In this document: positions 29,725-38,079 of the stretch, in pieces
How the letters are laid out: every line of letters begins with the position of its first letter
Position numbering within the stretch: position 1 is the first letter of the stretch
Source of the DNA: DASRBO01 sp035653595
Lineage (GTDB): Bacteria > Actinomycetota > Acidimicrobiia > Acidimicrobiales > JAJPHE01
Direction of reading: 5' to 3'
Assembly (NCBI GenBank): GCA_035653595.1
Contig: DASRBO010000106.1
Coordinates: 1-64,000 of the forward strand
Length of the DNA: 64,000 nt
Translations under genes and position numbers: made by a program
The notes under the pieces: generated by a model
What the model saw: only the letters and a program-made list of their open reading frames with translations
Database searches by the model: none
Told to the model about the DNA's origin: nothing

Positions 29725-30518
29725 GCGACACGCCGTCCGACCTGCCCAAGGACGCCGCCCACCGGCTGGAGGAGCTGGGCCACGGGCTCTTCACCTCGGA
29801 TCTGTCGGTGAACGAGTTCCTGCTCATCAAGGAGGTCGGGTTCCACCCCCTCGGGTTCGTGATGGGGTCGTCGATCTACCACATCGGCCTGCAGACCCGC
29901 CGGTGGGGTACCTCCCAGGAGCTGACCAAGCTGAGCGAGGCCATGTACAACGCCCGCGAGCTGGCCATGAACCGCATGGAGGAGGAGGCGGCCAAGCTGT
30001 CGGCCGACGGCGTCGTCGGCGTGCGCCTCGACGTCAACTACTACGAGTGGGGCAGCGACGCCGCCGAGTTCATCGCCGTGGGCACGGCGGTGAAGGCGGA
30101 GGACGGCCGCTCCTACCTCAACAAGGCGGGCAAGCCCTTCACCTCGGACCTTTCCGGCCAGGACTTCTGGACCATCATGCAGACCGGACACGTCCCCCAG
30201 GGCCTGGTGATGGGCAACTGCGTCTACCACATCGCCCACCGGGGCATGTTCAAGGCCCTCTCCACCGTGGGCCAGAACGTCGAGCTGCCGAACTTCACCC
30301 AGGCCCTCTACGAGGCCCGCGAGCTGGCCATGACCAGGATGCAGGACGAGGCCGACCAGCTGGGGGCCACCGGCATCGTGGGGGTGAGGCTGGAGGAGAA
30401 GTCGCACCAGTGGGGCAGCCACACCATCGAGTTCCTCGCCCTGGGCACGGCGGTGACCAAGACCTCCGACGACGTCACCCTCCCGAAGCCCACAACCATC
30501 ATCTCGCTGGACAACTGA
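29721..30518 (+). CDS. Tandem YbjQ-like (DUF74, heavy-metal-binding-like) protein 1
   Basis: A 265-residue protein made of two homologous halves. The first copy starts near residue 24 (FTSDLSVNEFLLIKEVGF) and the second near 138 (FTSDLSGQDFWTIMQTGH); each continues with a YHI motif, an EAxYxARELAMxRMxxEA helix, a VVGVRL/IVGVRLE strand and an EFIAVGTAV/EFLALGTAV tail. This is the layout of the YbjQ/DUF74 family, named for presumed metal binding. It is fourth-frame-coupled to its neighbours (GTGA). A role in metal or membrane stress is inferred only. Confidence 0.7.
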   Translation: MSDTPSDLPKDAAHRLEELGHGLFTSDLSVNEFLLIKEVGFHPLGFVMGSSIYHIGLQTRRWGTSQELTKLSEAMYNARELAMNRMEEEAAKLSADGVVGVRLDVNYYEWGSDAAEFIAVGTAVKAEDGRSYLNKAGKPFTSDLSGQDFWTIMQTGHVPQGLVMGNCVYHIAHRGMFKALSTVGQNVELPNFTQALYEARELAMTRMQDEADQLGATGIVGVRLEEKSHQWGSHTIEFLALGTAVTKTSDDVTLPKPTTIISLDN

Positions 30519-30531
30519 CCGGCACCGCCTG

Positions 30532-31527
30532 ATGCCCGACAGCGCAGCCGATCTCCCCGAGGCGGTAGAGCGCCGCCTGCGCAGCTCGGCCTTCACCTCT
30601 GGCCTGAGCGTGAACGACTTCGCCGCCTGCCTGCACATGGGCCTGCGCCCGGTGGCCTTCGTCCAGGGCTTCTGCGTGATGCAGTGGTCCTGGTACGGCG
30701 CCGGCTCGCCCTACATGCGGGGGGCCAACCCCTACTCCGGCCGCGGCGGACGCCTGTACAGCGAGAGCTTCGGCTGCCCCCACGGCTATGTCGGCAGCGA
30801 CCATCGCAGCTGGGGTCAGAACTTCGAGCAGTCCTGGACCGAGGACGCCTGGGGGCTGGGCTTCGGCACCGCCTACCGCCGCATGGTGGAGGAGGCGACC
30901 GAGGCCGGGGCCCACGGGGTCATCGGCATCATCGACACGTCGCGGCACCTGGCCGACATGGGCGTGGTCGAGTTCCACCTGACCGGAACGGCCGTCGTGG
31001 TCGAGGGGGCGGAGGCCCCTCCGGAGGTGTGGACGACCTACCTCGCCGGCCAGCGGCTGGCCAAGCTGATCGAGGCCGGCTTCATGCCGGTGTCGGTGGC
31101 GGCGGCGATGGCCTCGGTTCGGGTGTGGGACGTGTGCGTAACCGAGTACCAGCTGCGGGGCCAGGCCTACACCGGGTCCGTCGGGATGCGGGGCGGCTTC
31201 GCCGGTATGGCCAATCGCAGCGGGGTGGGCGGACCGGGCGGTGGTTTCTCCGGCCGGGGCTTCGGCGGTGGGCTCGGCGGCTACGCCGTCGGGGGCGAGA
31301 TCGTGCAGCTCGGACGGGCCCACACCGCGGCCAGGCGGGTGGCGCGCGAGCACGTGCGGTCCCAGATCGGCAACGACACCCTGCACGGCGCCCAGCTGTC
31401 GGTCAACGAGCGGGAGATCGGCGAGGGTGACCAGGAGGTCACCTGCATCCTCAAGGGGACCCGGGTGCGCCGCTTCAAGGACTTCGACCCGCTTCCCGCC
31501 CCCCGTCCGACGGTTACGCTCCGGTGA
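30532..31527 (+). CDS. Tandem YbjQ-like protein 2 with Gly-rich insert
   Basis: A 331-residue divergent relative of its neighbours. The first half starts FTSGLSVNDFAACLHMGL and contains FGTAYRRMVEEATEAGAHGVIGI; the second half carries a long Gly/Arg-rich insert (about residues 220-250, GGFSGRGFGGGLGG) before an AARRVAREHVRSQIG helix. A large Trp/Tyr/Gly loop replaces the usual strand in the first half. Domain assignment is weaker than for the two flanking genes. Its stop overlaps the next start (GTGA). Confidence 0.55.
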   Translation: MPDSAADLPEAVERRLRSSAFTSGLSVNDFAACLHMGLRPVAFVQGFCVMQWSWYGAGSPYMRGANPYSGRGGRLYSESFGCPHGYVGSDHRSWGQNFEQSWTEDAWGLGFGTAYRRMVEEATEAGAHGVIGIIDTSRHLADMGVVEFHLTGTAVVVEGAEAPPEVWTTYLAGQRLAKLIEAGFMPVSVAAAMASVRVWDVCVTEYQLRGQAYTGSVGMRGGFAGMANRSGVGGPGGGFSGRGFGGGLGGYAVGGEIVQLGRAHTAARRVAREHVRSQIGNDTLHGAQLSVNEREIGEGDQEVTCILKGTRVRRFKDFDPLPAPRPTVTLR

Positions 31528-32384
31528 GCCCCTCCGAGCCCGGTCGGCCCCCCGCCCGCCCCCCGGCCGAGGTCGACGTCCGGGCCGAGCTGCTGCGGGC
31601 GGTGCGGTGCCTGGCCCATCCCACCGACCAGGCCCGGGGCTCCACTTCCGACCTCAGCATCGACGAGGCCCTCATGCTGCATTCCGTCGGGTGGGAGCCG
31701 ATCGACCTGATCTGCGGCGTCTCGCTCGAGTCCATCCCCTACGGGGTGTGGAACTGGGGCTCGGGGGAGATCGGGGCGGCCAGCGCCGCCCAGACCCAGG
31801 CCGTGCAGGCCGCCGCCGACCGCCTGCGGGAGGAGTGCCTCTCCGTCTCCGGCTACGGGGTGGTGGGGGTCAGGGTGGAGCTGGAGGTGCACCGCCACCA
31901 CGCCGACGCCGTGCTGGTGGGCACGGCGGTCAGGCCCGCCGACGCCAAGCGCGCTCCCGCCAGCCCCTTCGTCTCCGACCTGTCGGCCCGCGACTTCGCC
32001 CTGCTGGCCAGCGCCGGGTGGGAGCCCATGGGCCTGGCCTTCGGCACCAGCTTCGTCTACGCCCCCCGCCGCTCGGTCGGCAAGGTGCTCAGCCAGAAGA
32101 CCCAGAACGTCGAGCTGACCAACTTCACCGAGGCCATGTACAGCGCCCGCGAGGCGGCCATGGAGCGGATGCAGTCCTCGGCCATCACCGTCGGCGCCAC
32201 CGGGGTGGTGGCGGTGAGGGTGGAGGAAGGCCCCATGCCCTTCGCCCACCACTCCATCCGCTTCACCGCCTGGGGCACCGCCGTGCGACCGGGGCCCTCG
32301 GGCCACCGGCGGATCGCGCCCCAGGTGGTGGTTAGCGTCAACGACGCCCGTAGCCAGTTCGAGGCCAGCGCCCTCCGGGACTGA
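31524..32384 (+). CDS. Tandem YbjQ-like protein 3
   Basis: A 286-residue protein, again of two halves: STSDLSIDEALMLHSVGWEPIDLICGVSLE... and SPFVSDLSARDFALLASAGWEPMGLAFGTSFVYAP..., each followed by a helix, a VVGVRV/VVAVRV strand and a LVGTAV/TAWGTAV tail, so the same YbjQ-type layout as the gene at 29721. It is the last gene of the operon. A Pro-rich N-terminus (residues 1-20) is probably disordered. Confidence 0.65.
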   Translation: MSPSEPGRPPARPPAEVDVRAELLRAVRCLAHPTDQARGSTSDLSIDEALMLHSVGWEPIDLICGVSLESIPYGVWNWGSGEIGAASAAQTQAVQAAADRLREECLSVSGYGVVGVRVELEVHRHHADAVLVGTAVRPADAKRAPASPFVSDLSARDFALLASAGWEPMGLAFGTSFVYAPRRSVGKVLSQKTQNVELTNFTEAMYSAREAAMERMQSSAITVGATGVVAVRVEEGPMPFAHHSIRFTAWGTAVRPGPSGHRRIAPQVVVSVNDARSQFEASALRD

Positions 32385-32518
32385 GCCGGCGGCGGTGCTG
32401 GCTCGGCAACCCCGGCCCCGGTGGTGCTCGGCCGGGCCAGCGCTTCATCGCATCTTCAGGTTCCGGCCTCTACAACTGTGCCTGTGAACGACCTGAGCCC
32501 GTCTAGGGGCAGGCCCTG

Positions 32519-33799
32519 TTGAACACGGTCCGGCGCCGGTTGCCTTCGGCCTCCCTGGGCCACGCCGCCCGGGTGGCCGCCGCCGCCTCCGCCGTGATCG
32601 CGGCGGTGTACCTGGTGGCGGTGACCGCCCTCAACTTCGCCGTCCTGCACCGCCTCTACCGCCAGGTCGACCAACGCCTCGCCGGTGTGCTGGCCGACGT
32701 CAGCCGGGGCCAGGAGAACCTGTCCGACCGGGTGCATCCCTTCAGCCGCGATCTCGACGACTCCCCGGTGCTGATCTGGCGGGTGGGCGTCCACGGTGCC
32801 GCCAGCGCCGTCACCCTCGGCGCCCCCCGTCTGCCTGTCCGCTCGTGGTCGGCCGGCGCCGCAGTCACTGCCCTGGTCGGCGGCAGCCAGGTCAGGCTGG
32901 AGGCGGCCCCCTACCGGGGCGGCTGGGTGGTGGCGGGCGAGAGCCTGGCCCAGCAGAACCATTTCCGCACCCTGTTGCTGGTGGGCGAGGCGGTGGTGGC
33001 GCCGGTCGTGCTGCTGGCGGTGTACCTGGGCTCGCTGACCATAGGCCTCAAGGCGTCCGCCCCGGTCGAGCGGACCCGCCGGCGCCAGCTGGAGTTCACG
33101 GCCGACGCGTCCCACGAGCTGCGCACCCCCCTGAGCGTGATCGAGGCCGAGGTGGACCTGGCCCTCAGCTCGGCCCGCGACGCCGCCTACTACCGCTCCG
33201 CCCTCGAGCGGGTGGCCGGCGAGAGCGACCGGCTCAAGCGCATCGTGGAGGACATGCTGTGGCTGGCCCGCTTCGACGCCCAGCCGCCACCTCCGGGCCA
33301 CGAGCCGGTGGATCTGGTGCCGATCGCCCGCCACTGCGCCGAGCGCTTCGCCGTCCTGGCCGCCAATGCTGGGATCGAGATCGTCCTCGACGCCGAGGAC
33401 GGCGCACCGGTGCTGGTGAAGGCGCCGCCCGAGTGGGTCGACCGCCTGCTCGGGGTGCTGGTCGACAACGCCTGCCGTTACTCGCCGGCCGGGTCGCGGG
33501 TGACGGTGTCGGTGGCGACCAGCGGAGGGCGCTCGCGGGTCGTGGTGGAGGACCAGGGACCGGGGATCCCGCCGGAGGAGAGGGATCGGCTCTTCGACCG
33601 GTTCCACCGGGCCTCGGACGAGCCCGGCGGGGCGGGCCTGGGCCTGGCCATAGCCGACTCGGTGGTGCGCTCCACCGGAGGGCGCTGGAAGATCGGCGAC
33701 GCCGCTGCCGGGGGAGCGCGCATGGAGGTCTCCTGGAACCGGGTGGCCCTGCCCGACCGGCGCGAGCCCAGCCGCCTGCCTGAGCCGGCCCGCTCCTGA
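32519..33799 (+). CDS. Sensor histidine kinase (orphan)
   Basis: A 426-residue histidine kinase. Two transmembrane segments (about residues 18-45 and 145-168) flank an extracytoplasmic sensor of ~100 residues; then ASHELRTPLSVIE carries the phospho-acceptor His, and N, G1 and G2 boxes follow (VDNACRYSPAG, DQGPGIP, GAGLGLAI). No response regulator is next to it, so it is an orphan in this window. The start is a TTG at 32519; no strong Shine-Dalgarno sequence precedes it. Confidence 0.85.
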   Translation: MNTVRRRLPSASLGHAARVAAAASAVIAAVYLVAVTALNFAVLHRLYRQVDQRLAGVLADVSRGQENLSDRVHPFSRDLDDSPVLIWRVGVHGAASAVTLGAPRLPVRSWSAGAAVTALVGGSQVRLEAAPYRGGWVVAGESLAQQNHFRTLLLVGEAVVAPVVLLAVYLGSLTIGLKASAPVERTRRRQLEFTADASHELRTPLSVIEAEVDLALSSARDAAYYRSALERVAGESDRLKRIVEDMLWLARFDAQPPPPGHEPVDLVPIARHCAERFAVLAANAGIEIVLDAEDGAPVLVKAPPEWVDRLLGVLVDNACRYSPAGSRVTVSVATSGGRSRVVVEDQGPGIPPEERDRLFDRFHRASDEPGGAGLGLAIADSVVRSTGGRWKIGDAAAGGARMEVSWNRVALPDRREPSRLPEPARS

Positions 33800-33809
33800 C
33801 CGGGGAGGC

Positions 33810-35144
33810 TCAGCTGGTCCTGGTGGCCGGTGGGACCTGGCTGGAGCGGGCGAACATGGCGATGAAGTCGCGGTTCCACCACGGCATGAGGTAGCGCCCG
33901 GTGCCCCCCGACATCTGGCCAAGCAGCAGCGAGCCGTTGCTCGGAAGGGCCGGTCCCAACGGGGCGTCCGGCCGGTAGCTGGTGAAGTTCACCCAGTCGG
34001 TGTTGATGTCGAGCTCCATGGCCCGCACCGAGCCGGCCCGGACCAGGAGGTTGGCGAGCGAGCTGGCGTCGAGACCGGGGCCGGCCACGTACACCAGCGC
34101 TCCGTCGGCGGTGACGCCGACCGCCGAGCGCCACACGTAGACCCGGTTGCTCAGCGTCGCCCCCCACGCCCACGGTGAGGTGAGCCCCGGAGCAGGATGG
34201 CCGCCGTCGACGATCAGACGGAGGTTCTGGCGCACGGCGGAGACGTCCGGGCCCATGACGGCATCGCGACCCCACTGGCCCACGGTCACCGATCCGTCGC
34301 GGTAGATCACCAGCGACGCCGCCCCGTTGCGCAGCGGGGCGACCATGCGACCCTCGGAGAAGTAGCCGCCCTGGGAGTCTTTGAGGCGGAAGCCGGAGTT
34401 GAACGCCGCCACCAGGTAGTGGCTGGCGTCGGCGCCCACCGGGGCGGAGTAGGCCCACGGGCCGCCGCCCGGTATGTAGCTGCCCGAGTACAGCGTCGCC
34501 CGCAGCAGGCGGGTGTCCATCCACGCCACCCCGGCCACCAGGCTGGTGTGCACGGCGTCGGGTCGCAGGAAGGCCTCGTAGGTCGCCGGCAGGCCGGAGA
34601 CCGGCCGGCCGACCGGGTGCCATATGCCCTCGCCGGGCAGCGGCGGGCTGGCCAGCGCCGGAATGGGCGCCGGCCGGCTCAGGTGGTCGACCGGGGTAGG
34701 ACCGGCCACCGTCGAGGTGGGGGCAGCGACCGGGATGGCGCCCTTCGGCGGACGGCCGCCCTGGGGCGGGCTGTGGTGGGAGTACCAGAGGTTCTCCACC
34801 CAACCGACCAGCGAGGCGCCGCCGTGGTCGCGCACCCAGTCGGTGCTGCGGGCGCCCAGCGAGCCGGAGCCGGGGCCGGCCACGGCGGCGGCGTAGGACG
34901 CCTCCCACGGGCTCATCACCAGCAGCAGGACGACCAGTGCGGAACGGAAGCGGTGGCGGCGGGCCAGGGAGGTGACCCGGCCGACCCCCGCCCGCCAGCG
35001 GGGCGGCGCAGCCGGGGTGCGCTCGGGAAGGGGCGCGATCGTCCCCGGCGGCCGCCACAGCTCGATGGCCGTCCCCGGTGCTGGCTCTCCTGTCGCCAGC
35101 GCCACCGATCCGGGGCGCTCGGCCAGGGGCTCGTCGCCCTTCAT
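33810..35144 (-). CDS. Membrane-anchored NAGPA-like phosphodiester glycosidase protein
   Basis: A 444-residue protein with a cytoplasmic N-terminus (~65 residues), one transmembrane segment (about 66-82) and a large outer domain. The domain has the motif series of NAGPA/phosphodiester glycosidase proteins: GIWHPVGRPV...YEAFLRPD, ATLYSGSYIPGGG, FNSGF, and the late MELDINTDWVNFTSY and LPWWNRDF. The family cleaves or modifies glycosidic phosphodiesters of cell-wall or teichoic-type polymers. It is part of a minus-strand set with two redox membrane genes just upstream. Confidence 0.7.
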   Translation of the reverse strand: MKGDEPLAERPGSVALATGEPAPGTAIELWRPPGTIAPLPERTPAAPPRWRAGVGRVTSLARRHRFRSALVVLLLVMSPWEASYAAAVAGPGSGSLGARSTDWVRDHGGASLVGWVENLWYSHHSPPQGGRPPKGAIPVAAPTSTVAGPTPVDHLSRPAPIPALASPPLPGEGIWHPVGRPVSGLPATYEAFLRPDAVHTSLVAGVAWMDTRLLRATLYSGSYIPGGGPWAYSAPVGADASHYLVAAFNSGFRLKDSQGGYFSEGRMVAPLRNGAASLVIYRDGSVTVGQWGRDAVMGPDVSAVRQNLRLIVDGGHPAPGLTSPWAWGATLSNRVYVWRSAVGVTADGALVYVAGPGLDASSLANLLVRAGSVRAMELDINTDWVNFTSYRPDAPLGPALPSNGSLLLGQMSGGTGRYLMPWWNRDFIAMFARSSQVPPATRTS

Positions 35145-35148
35145 CGCC

Positions 35149-35808
35149 TCACCGGCCCAGGTGCTTGAGGGGGAGGCTGTCCAGGTAGGGGGTGACCCGT
35201 CCGAGCAGCACGACCCCGCCGGCGGCCCCCGCCATGAGGGTGGCGACGAGGAGGGCCACCCGCCCCGAAGCCCCTGCGGGACGGCGGCGGCCGCGGCTCG
35301 CCCAGTCGGGCAGGCCCAGTCGGGCGGTTCCTGCGAGGTGTCCCAGCACGTGGACGGTCATGGCCAGGAACCACAGTACGAAGCTGGCCTTGTGCAAGGC
35401 GAGCAGGCGGTCATGCCAGGACGGCCCGACCAGCATCAGGGCAACGCCGCTTCCCAGCAGGGCCACGGTCAGCACCACCACCGCCGGGCCGAGCATGCGC
35501 AGCAGCCACGTCGGGGGCCCCTTGCGCCGGTAGGCGGAGGCTCCGAGGTAGTAGCGGGCGAAGCGGTAGCCGGTGCTGGCGATCTTGAGCGCCACCGGCG
35601 GGACGAGCAGCACCCCGATGAAGACGTGGGGGCCGAGGAGCGAGCGGACGGACACCACGGTCAGGCCTTCGAGGAAGAGCAGCACCAGCAGGACCACGGC
35701 GGTGGACGACGTGAGCCGCTCGTTGGCCTCCACGCCGGCATCGTCCGCCGGCGCCGGCGCCGGACCGCGCTCGTGCAGGCCCCCCTCAGCGGGCGTAGAG
35801 CTGACCAT
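35149..35808 (-). CDS. Cytochrome b561-like membrane protein
   Basis: A 219-residue protein with four to five transmembrane segments. His residues lie in GPHVFIGVLLVPPVALKIA, SWHDRLLALHKASFVLW and TVHVLGHL, which are placed as in haem-b four-helix (b561 type) proteins. The stop is just before the NAGPA-like gene; its start lies inside the end of the DoxX-Rieske gene (23-base overlap), so they are translationally coupled. It may be an electron donor or acceptor to that Rieske centre. Haem binding is inferred from His placement. Confidence 0.6.
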   Translation of the reverse strand: MVSSTPAEGGLHERGPAPAPADDAGVEANERLTSSTAVVLLVLLFLEGLTVVSVRSLLGPHVFIGVLLVPPVALKIASTGYRFARYYLGASAYRRKGPPTWLLRMLGPAVVVLTVALLGSGVALMLVGPSWHDRLLALHKASFVLWFLAMTVHVLGHLAGTARLGLPDWASRGRRRPAGASGRVALLVATLMAGAAGGVVLLGRVTPYLDSLPLKHLGR

Positions 35809-37108
35809 CGGATCCCTCGGCGACGGATATCCGACTGAGGCCCGACTGGGCCGGGCCCACCTCGACCGCCCCGGTGTGGCCGTTGAACTGGGAGCCGTGG
35901 CAGGGGCAGACGAACAGCTGGTCCCGCGACGAGTACTCCACCGTGCAGCCGGCGTGCGGGCAGACGGCGTCGAAGGCGAGGAACGTTCCCCGCTGGGGCT
36001 GGATGACTAGGCCGGGGTCGCCGGAGGCAGGGTCCTGGAACGAGGCCGCTCCGCCCACCGGCACGGCGCTGGCCGGGCCGAGCCGGGTGCCCGGCGGGTG
36101 CGTAGCGGCGGTGGTCGAGGTCGTACTGGGCGCGGGCTGGGCCGCGCCCGGGTTCGCGGCGGCCGAGGTGGTGGGGGCGCTCGACGGCGGGGCCGCGTTG
36201 GACAGCGGGACCGAGGTCGACGAGGGCGAAGCCCCGCCGATGATGCGTCCGACGGCGGCGGCTATGCCGCCGGAGACCAGCGCCGCCCCACCCACGACGG
36301 CGGCCAGGGTCCCCTTGGCCAGCACGGCGCGGCGCTCGATGAGCCCTTCCTGCCGGTGGCTCAGATCGGGACGGCGCCGGAGGTACGGGCACGGACCGGG
36401 CTGGCACGGCTCGCCGTGTCTGGCGGTGCAGGCCCCTTCGACGTAGGAGCCGCACACCCGTCGCACCTCTGAGAAGGGGATCGGCACCACCGTGTCCGCC
36501 GTGGCTCCCTCGGCCCGCCGGGCCAGGTTGTGGATGACGGCGTCGGCGGACAGGGGCCCCACTCCGGCCACCAACAGCGGCGTCCAGGCGAAGAAGAACA
36601 CGATGTCGGAGCCGGTGAAATAGGGGTTGGAGTGGAAGCTGACGGCCAGGAAGAGGGAGAAGGAGATCGCCATCCCGCCCGCCGCCGCCACCCGGCCGTA
36701 GAGGCCGAGGAGGGTGCCAACGCCCACGGCCAGTTCGGCCAAGGCGACCAGGATCCCCAGCGGCACGGCCACGTGGACCAGCGGGGTCAACAGGGAGTGG
36801 ATGGGGCTGCGGTGGGCCGCCCCCGCCAGCTGCGACTGGATCGACGCCGGGTTGGAGGCGTGGAAGAAGCCGGGGTTGGCCAGCTTCTGCAGGCCGGCGA
36901 AGGTGAAGGTGAACCCTAGGAATGCCCGCAGCGGCAGCAGGGCCCAGCCCGCGCTCTGGCTGGCCCGCGGCGGAGGCGACAGCCACAGCCAGCTCCCAGG
37001 TGTGCCCGGTGAGCCTCCGGAGCTCGCCGCCTGACCGGGCGGACCGGCGCGGCGCGGCGCTGGGCGCGTGGCGGAACGGCGCGGCGACACGCCCGCATAC
37101 TGGACCAC
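35786..37108 (-). CDS. DoxX/TQO-like membrane domain fused to a Rieske [2Fe-2S] domain
   Basis: A 440-residue fusion. Residues 55-195 form a DoxX/DoxD-type four-helix membrane domain (LRAFLGFTFTFAGLQKLANPGFF start; thiosulfate:quinone oxidoreductase small-subunit type). After a Cys-rich loop (CGSYVEGAC...CQPGPCPYL) and another membrane stretch (260-280), a long Ser/Thr/Pro linker leads to a Rieske domain: Cys383-x-His385, Cys388, Cys401, Cys403 and His404. This gives a complete [2Fe-2S] centre. It probably passes electrons between a quinone pool and an outer-face donor together with the b561-like protein. Confidence 0.8.
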   Translation of the reverse strand: MVQYAGVSPRRSATRPAPRRAGPPGQAASSGGSPGTPGSWLWLSPPPRASQSAGWALLPLRAFLGFTFTFAGLQKLANPGFFHASNPASIQSQLAGAAHRSPIHSLLTPLVHVAVPLGILVALAELAVGVGTLLGLYGRVAAAGGMAISFSLFLAVSFHSNPYFTGSDIVFFFAWTPLLVAGVGPLSADAVIHNLARRAEGATADTVVPIPFSEVRRVCGSYVEGACTARHGEPCQPGPCPYLRRRPDLSHRQEGLIERRAVLAKGTLAAVVGGAALVSGGIAAAVGRIIGGASPSSTSVPLSNAAPPSSAPTTSAAANPGAAQPAPSTTSTTAATHPPGTRLGPASAVPVGGAASFQDPASGDPGLVIQPQRGTFLAFDAVCPHAGCTVEYSSRDQLFVCPCHGSQFNGHTGAVEVGPAQSGLSRISVAEGSDGQLYAR

Positions 37109-37147
37109 CGAGGCTTTCGGAAACGTGAAGAGCCCCGGGCCGGGCTC

Positions 37148-37915
37148 CTACCGATCGGCCGACACGGTCAGGGGCGGTGCGGTGGCGCGCACGACCGCCG
37201 CCTCCGCCACCACCGGTTCGGCCTCGACATCCACGAAGCCGGCGTCCTCCAGCATCTCGACCCAGCTGTCGATCGACACCGGACGCTCCTGCAGGCGCAG
37301 GAGGAAGCGGAAGGCGTTCTTCACCACCCGCCACAGACCGCCCGGGCCCTTGCGCACGAGCACCCAGACCTTGCTCCGGATGATCTGGCGGTCGCGGGCC
37401 GACCCACCGCGGCCGAACATCATGTCGCCGATGACGATGACCCCGCCCGGACGCAGCCAGGAGGCGCTCTGCCGCAGCAGCTCGGACTTGTCGGCGTCCC
37501 GCAGATGGTGCAGGGCGTAGTTCGACACGACCGCGTCGAAGCTGCCTGGTTCGATCTCCAGCGCCTCGGCGGCGCCGGCGACAGGGTGCACATTCGGCAG
37601 ACGGCGGACGGCGGCCTGGTCGGCCACGGCGTCGACCATGGCCTGGCTCACGTCCACCGCCGTCACCTCGGCGCCCCGCTCGGCCAGGGGGACCGACAGG
37701 GCCCCGGTGCCGCAGCCGATGTCGAGCACCCGCTGACCGGGACGGACCTCGCTGCGCTCGAGCACTGCATCTACGACCCGTTCGAGGTCGGGTCCGCCAT
37801 GGTGGTCCCAGGCCGATGCCCGCCTGGTCCACACCCGCCGCTGGCGGCTGATGGCGGCCCTGGTCGGGAGTGAGACCGACGGCTCGGTGGTGGCAACCGG
37901 TGCTCGGGGGGCCAC
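37148..37915 (-). CDS. class I SAM-dependent methyltransferase
   Basis: A 255-residue methyltransferase with motif I VLDIGCGTGAL, AVDVSQAM, a YALHHL motif and LRPGGVIVIGD, the Methyltransf_11/UbiE-type pattern. It has no cofactor or membrane segments. It starts at GTG 37915 with AAGGAGGG upstream and ends 39 bases before the DoxX-Rieske gene, on the same strand. The substrate is unknown; a quinone or lipid would fit the neighbours. Confidence 0.75.
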   Translation of the reverse strand: MAPRAPVATTEPSVSLPTRAAISRQRRVWTRRASAWDHHGGPDLERVVDAVLERSEVRPGQRVLDIGCGTGALSVPLAERGAEVTAVDVSQAMVDAVADQAAVRRLPNVHPVAGAAEALEIEPGSFDAVVSNYALHHLRDADKSELLRQSASWLRPGGVIVIGDMMFGRGGSARDRQIIRSKVWVLVRKGPGGLWRVVKNAFRFLLRLQERPVSIDSWVEMLEDAGFVDVEAEPVVAEAAVVRATAPPLTVSADR

Positions 37916-38079
37916 GTCATTCCCTCCTTGGCGTTGGTGACACGAAGGACGTCAAGGGACCTCTAAATGAGGCCTCGGCAGTCCATACCCCACATGAGCC
38001 TCGCCGGACCCTCAGGGCGGGGCCAAGGGAGCCCCGACCGGCACGAGGATGCACCGGGGGGTGGGTACCCTGCCCGTCG

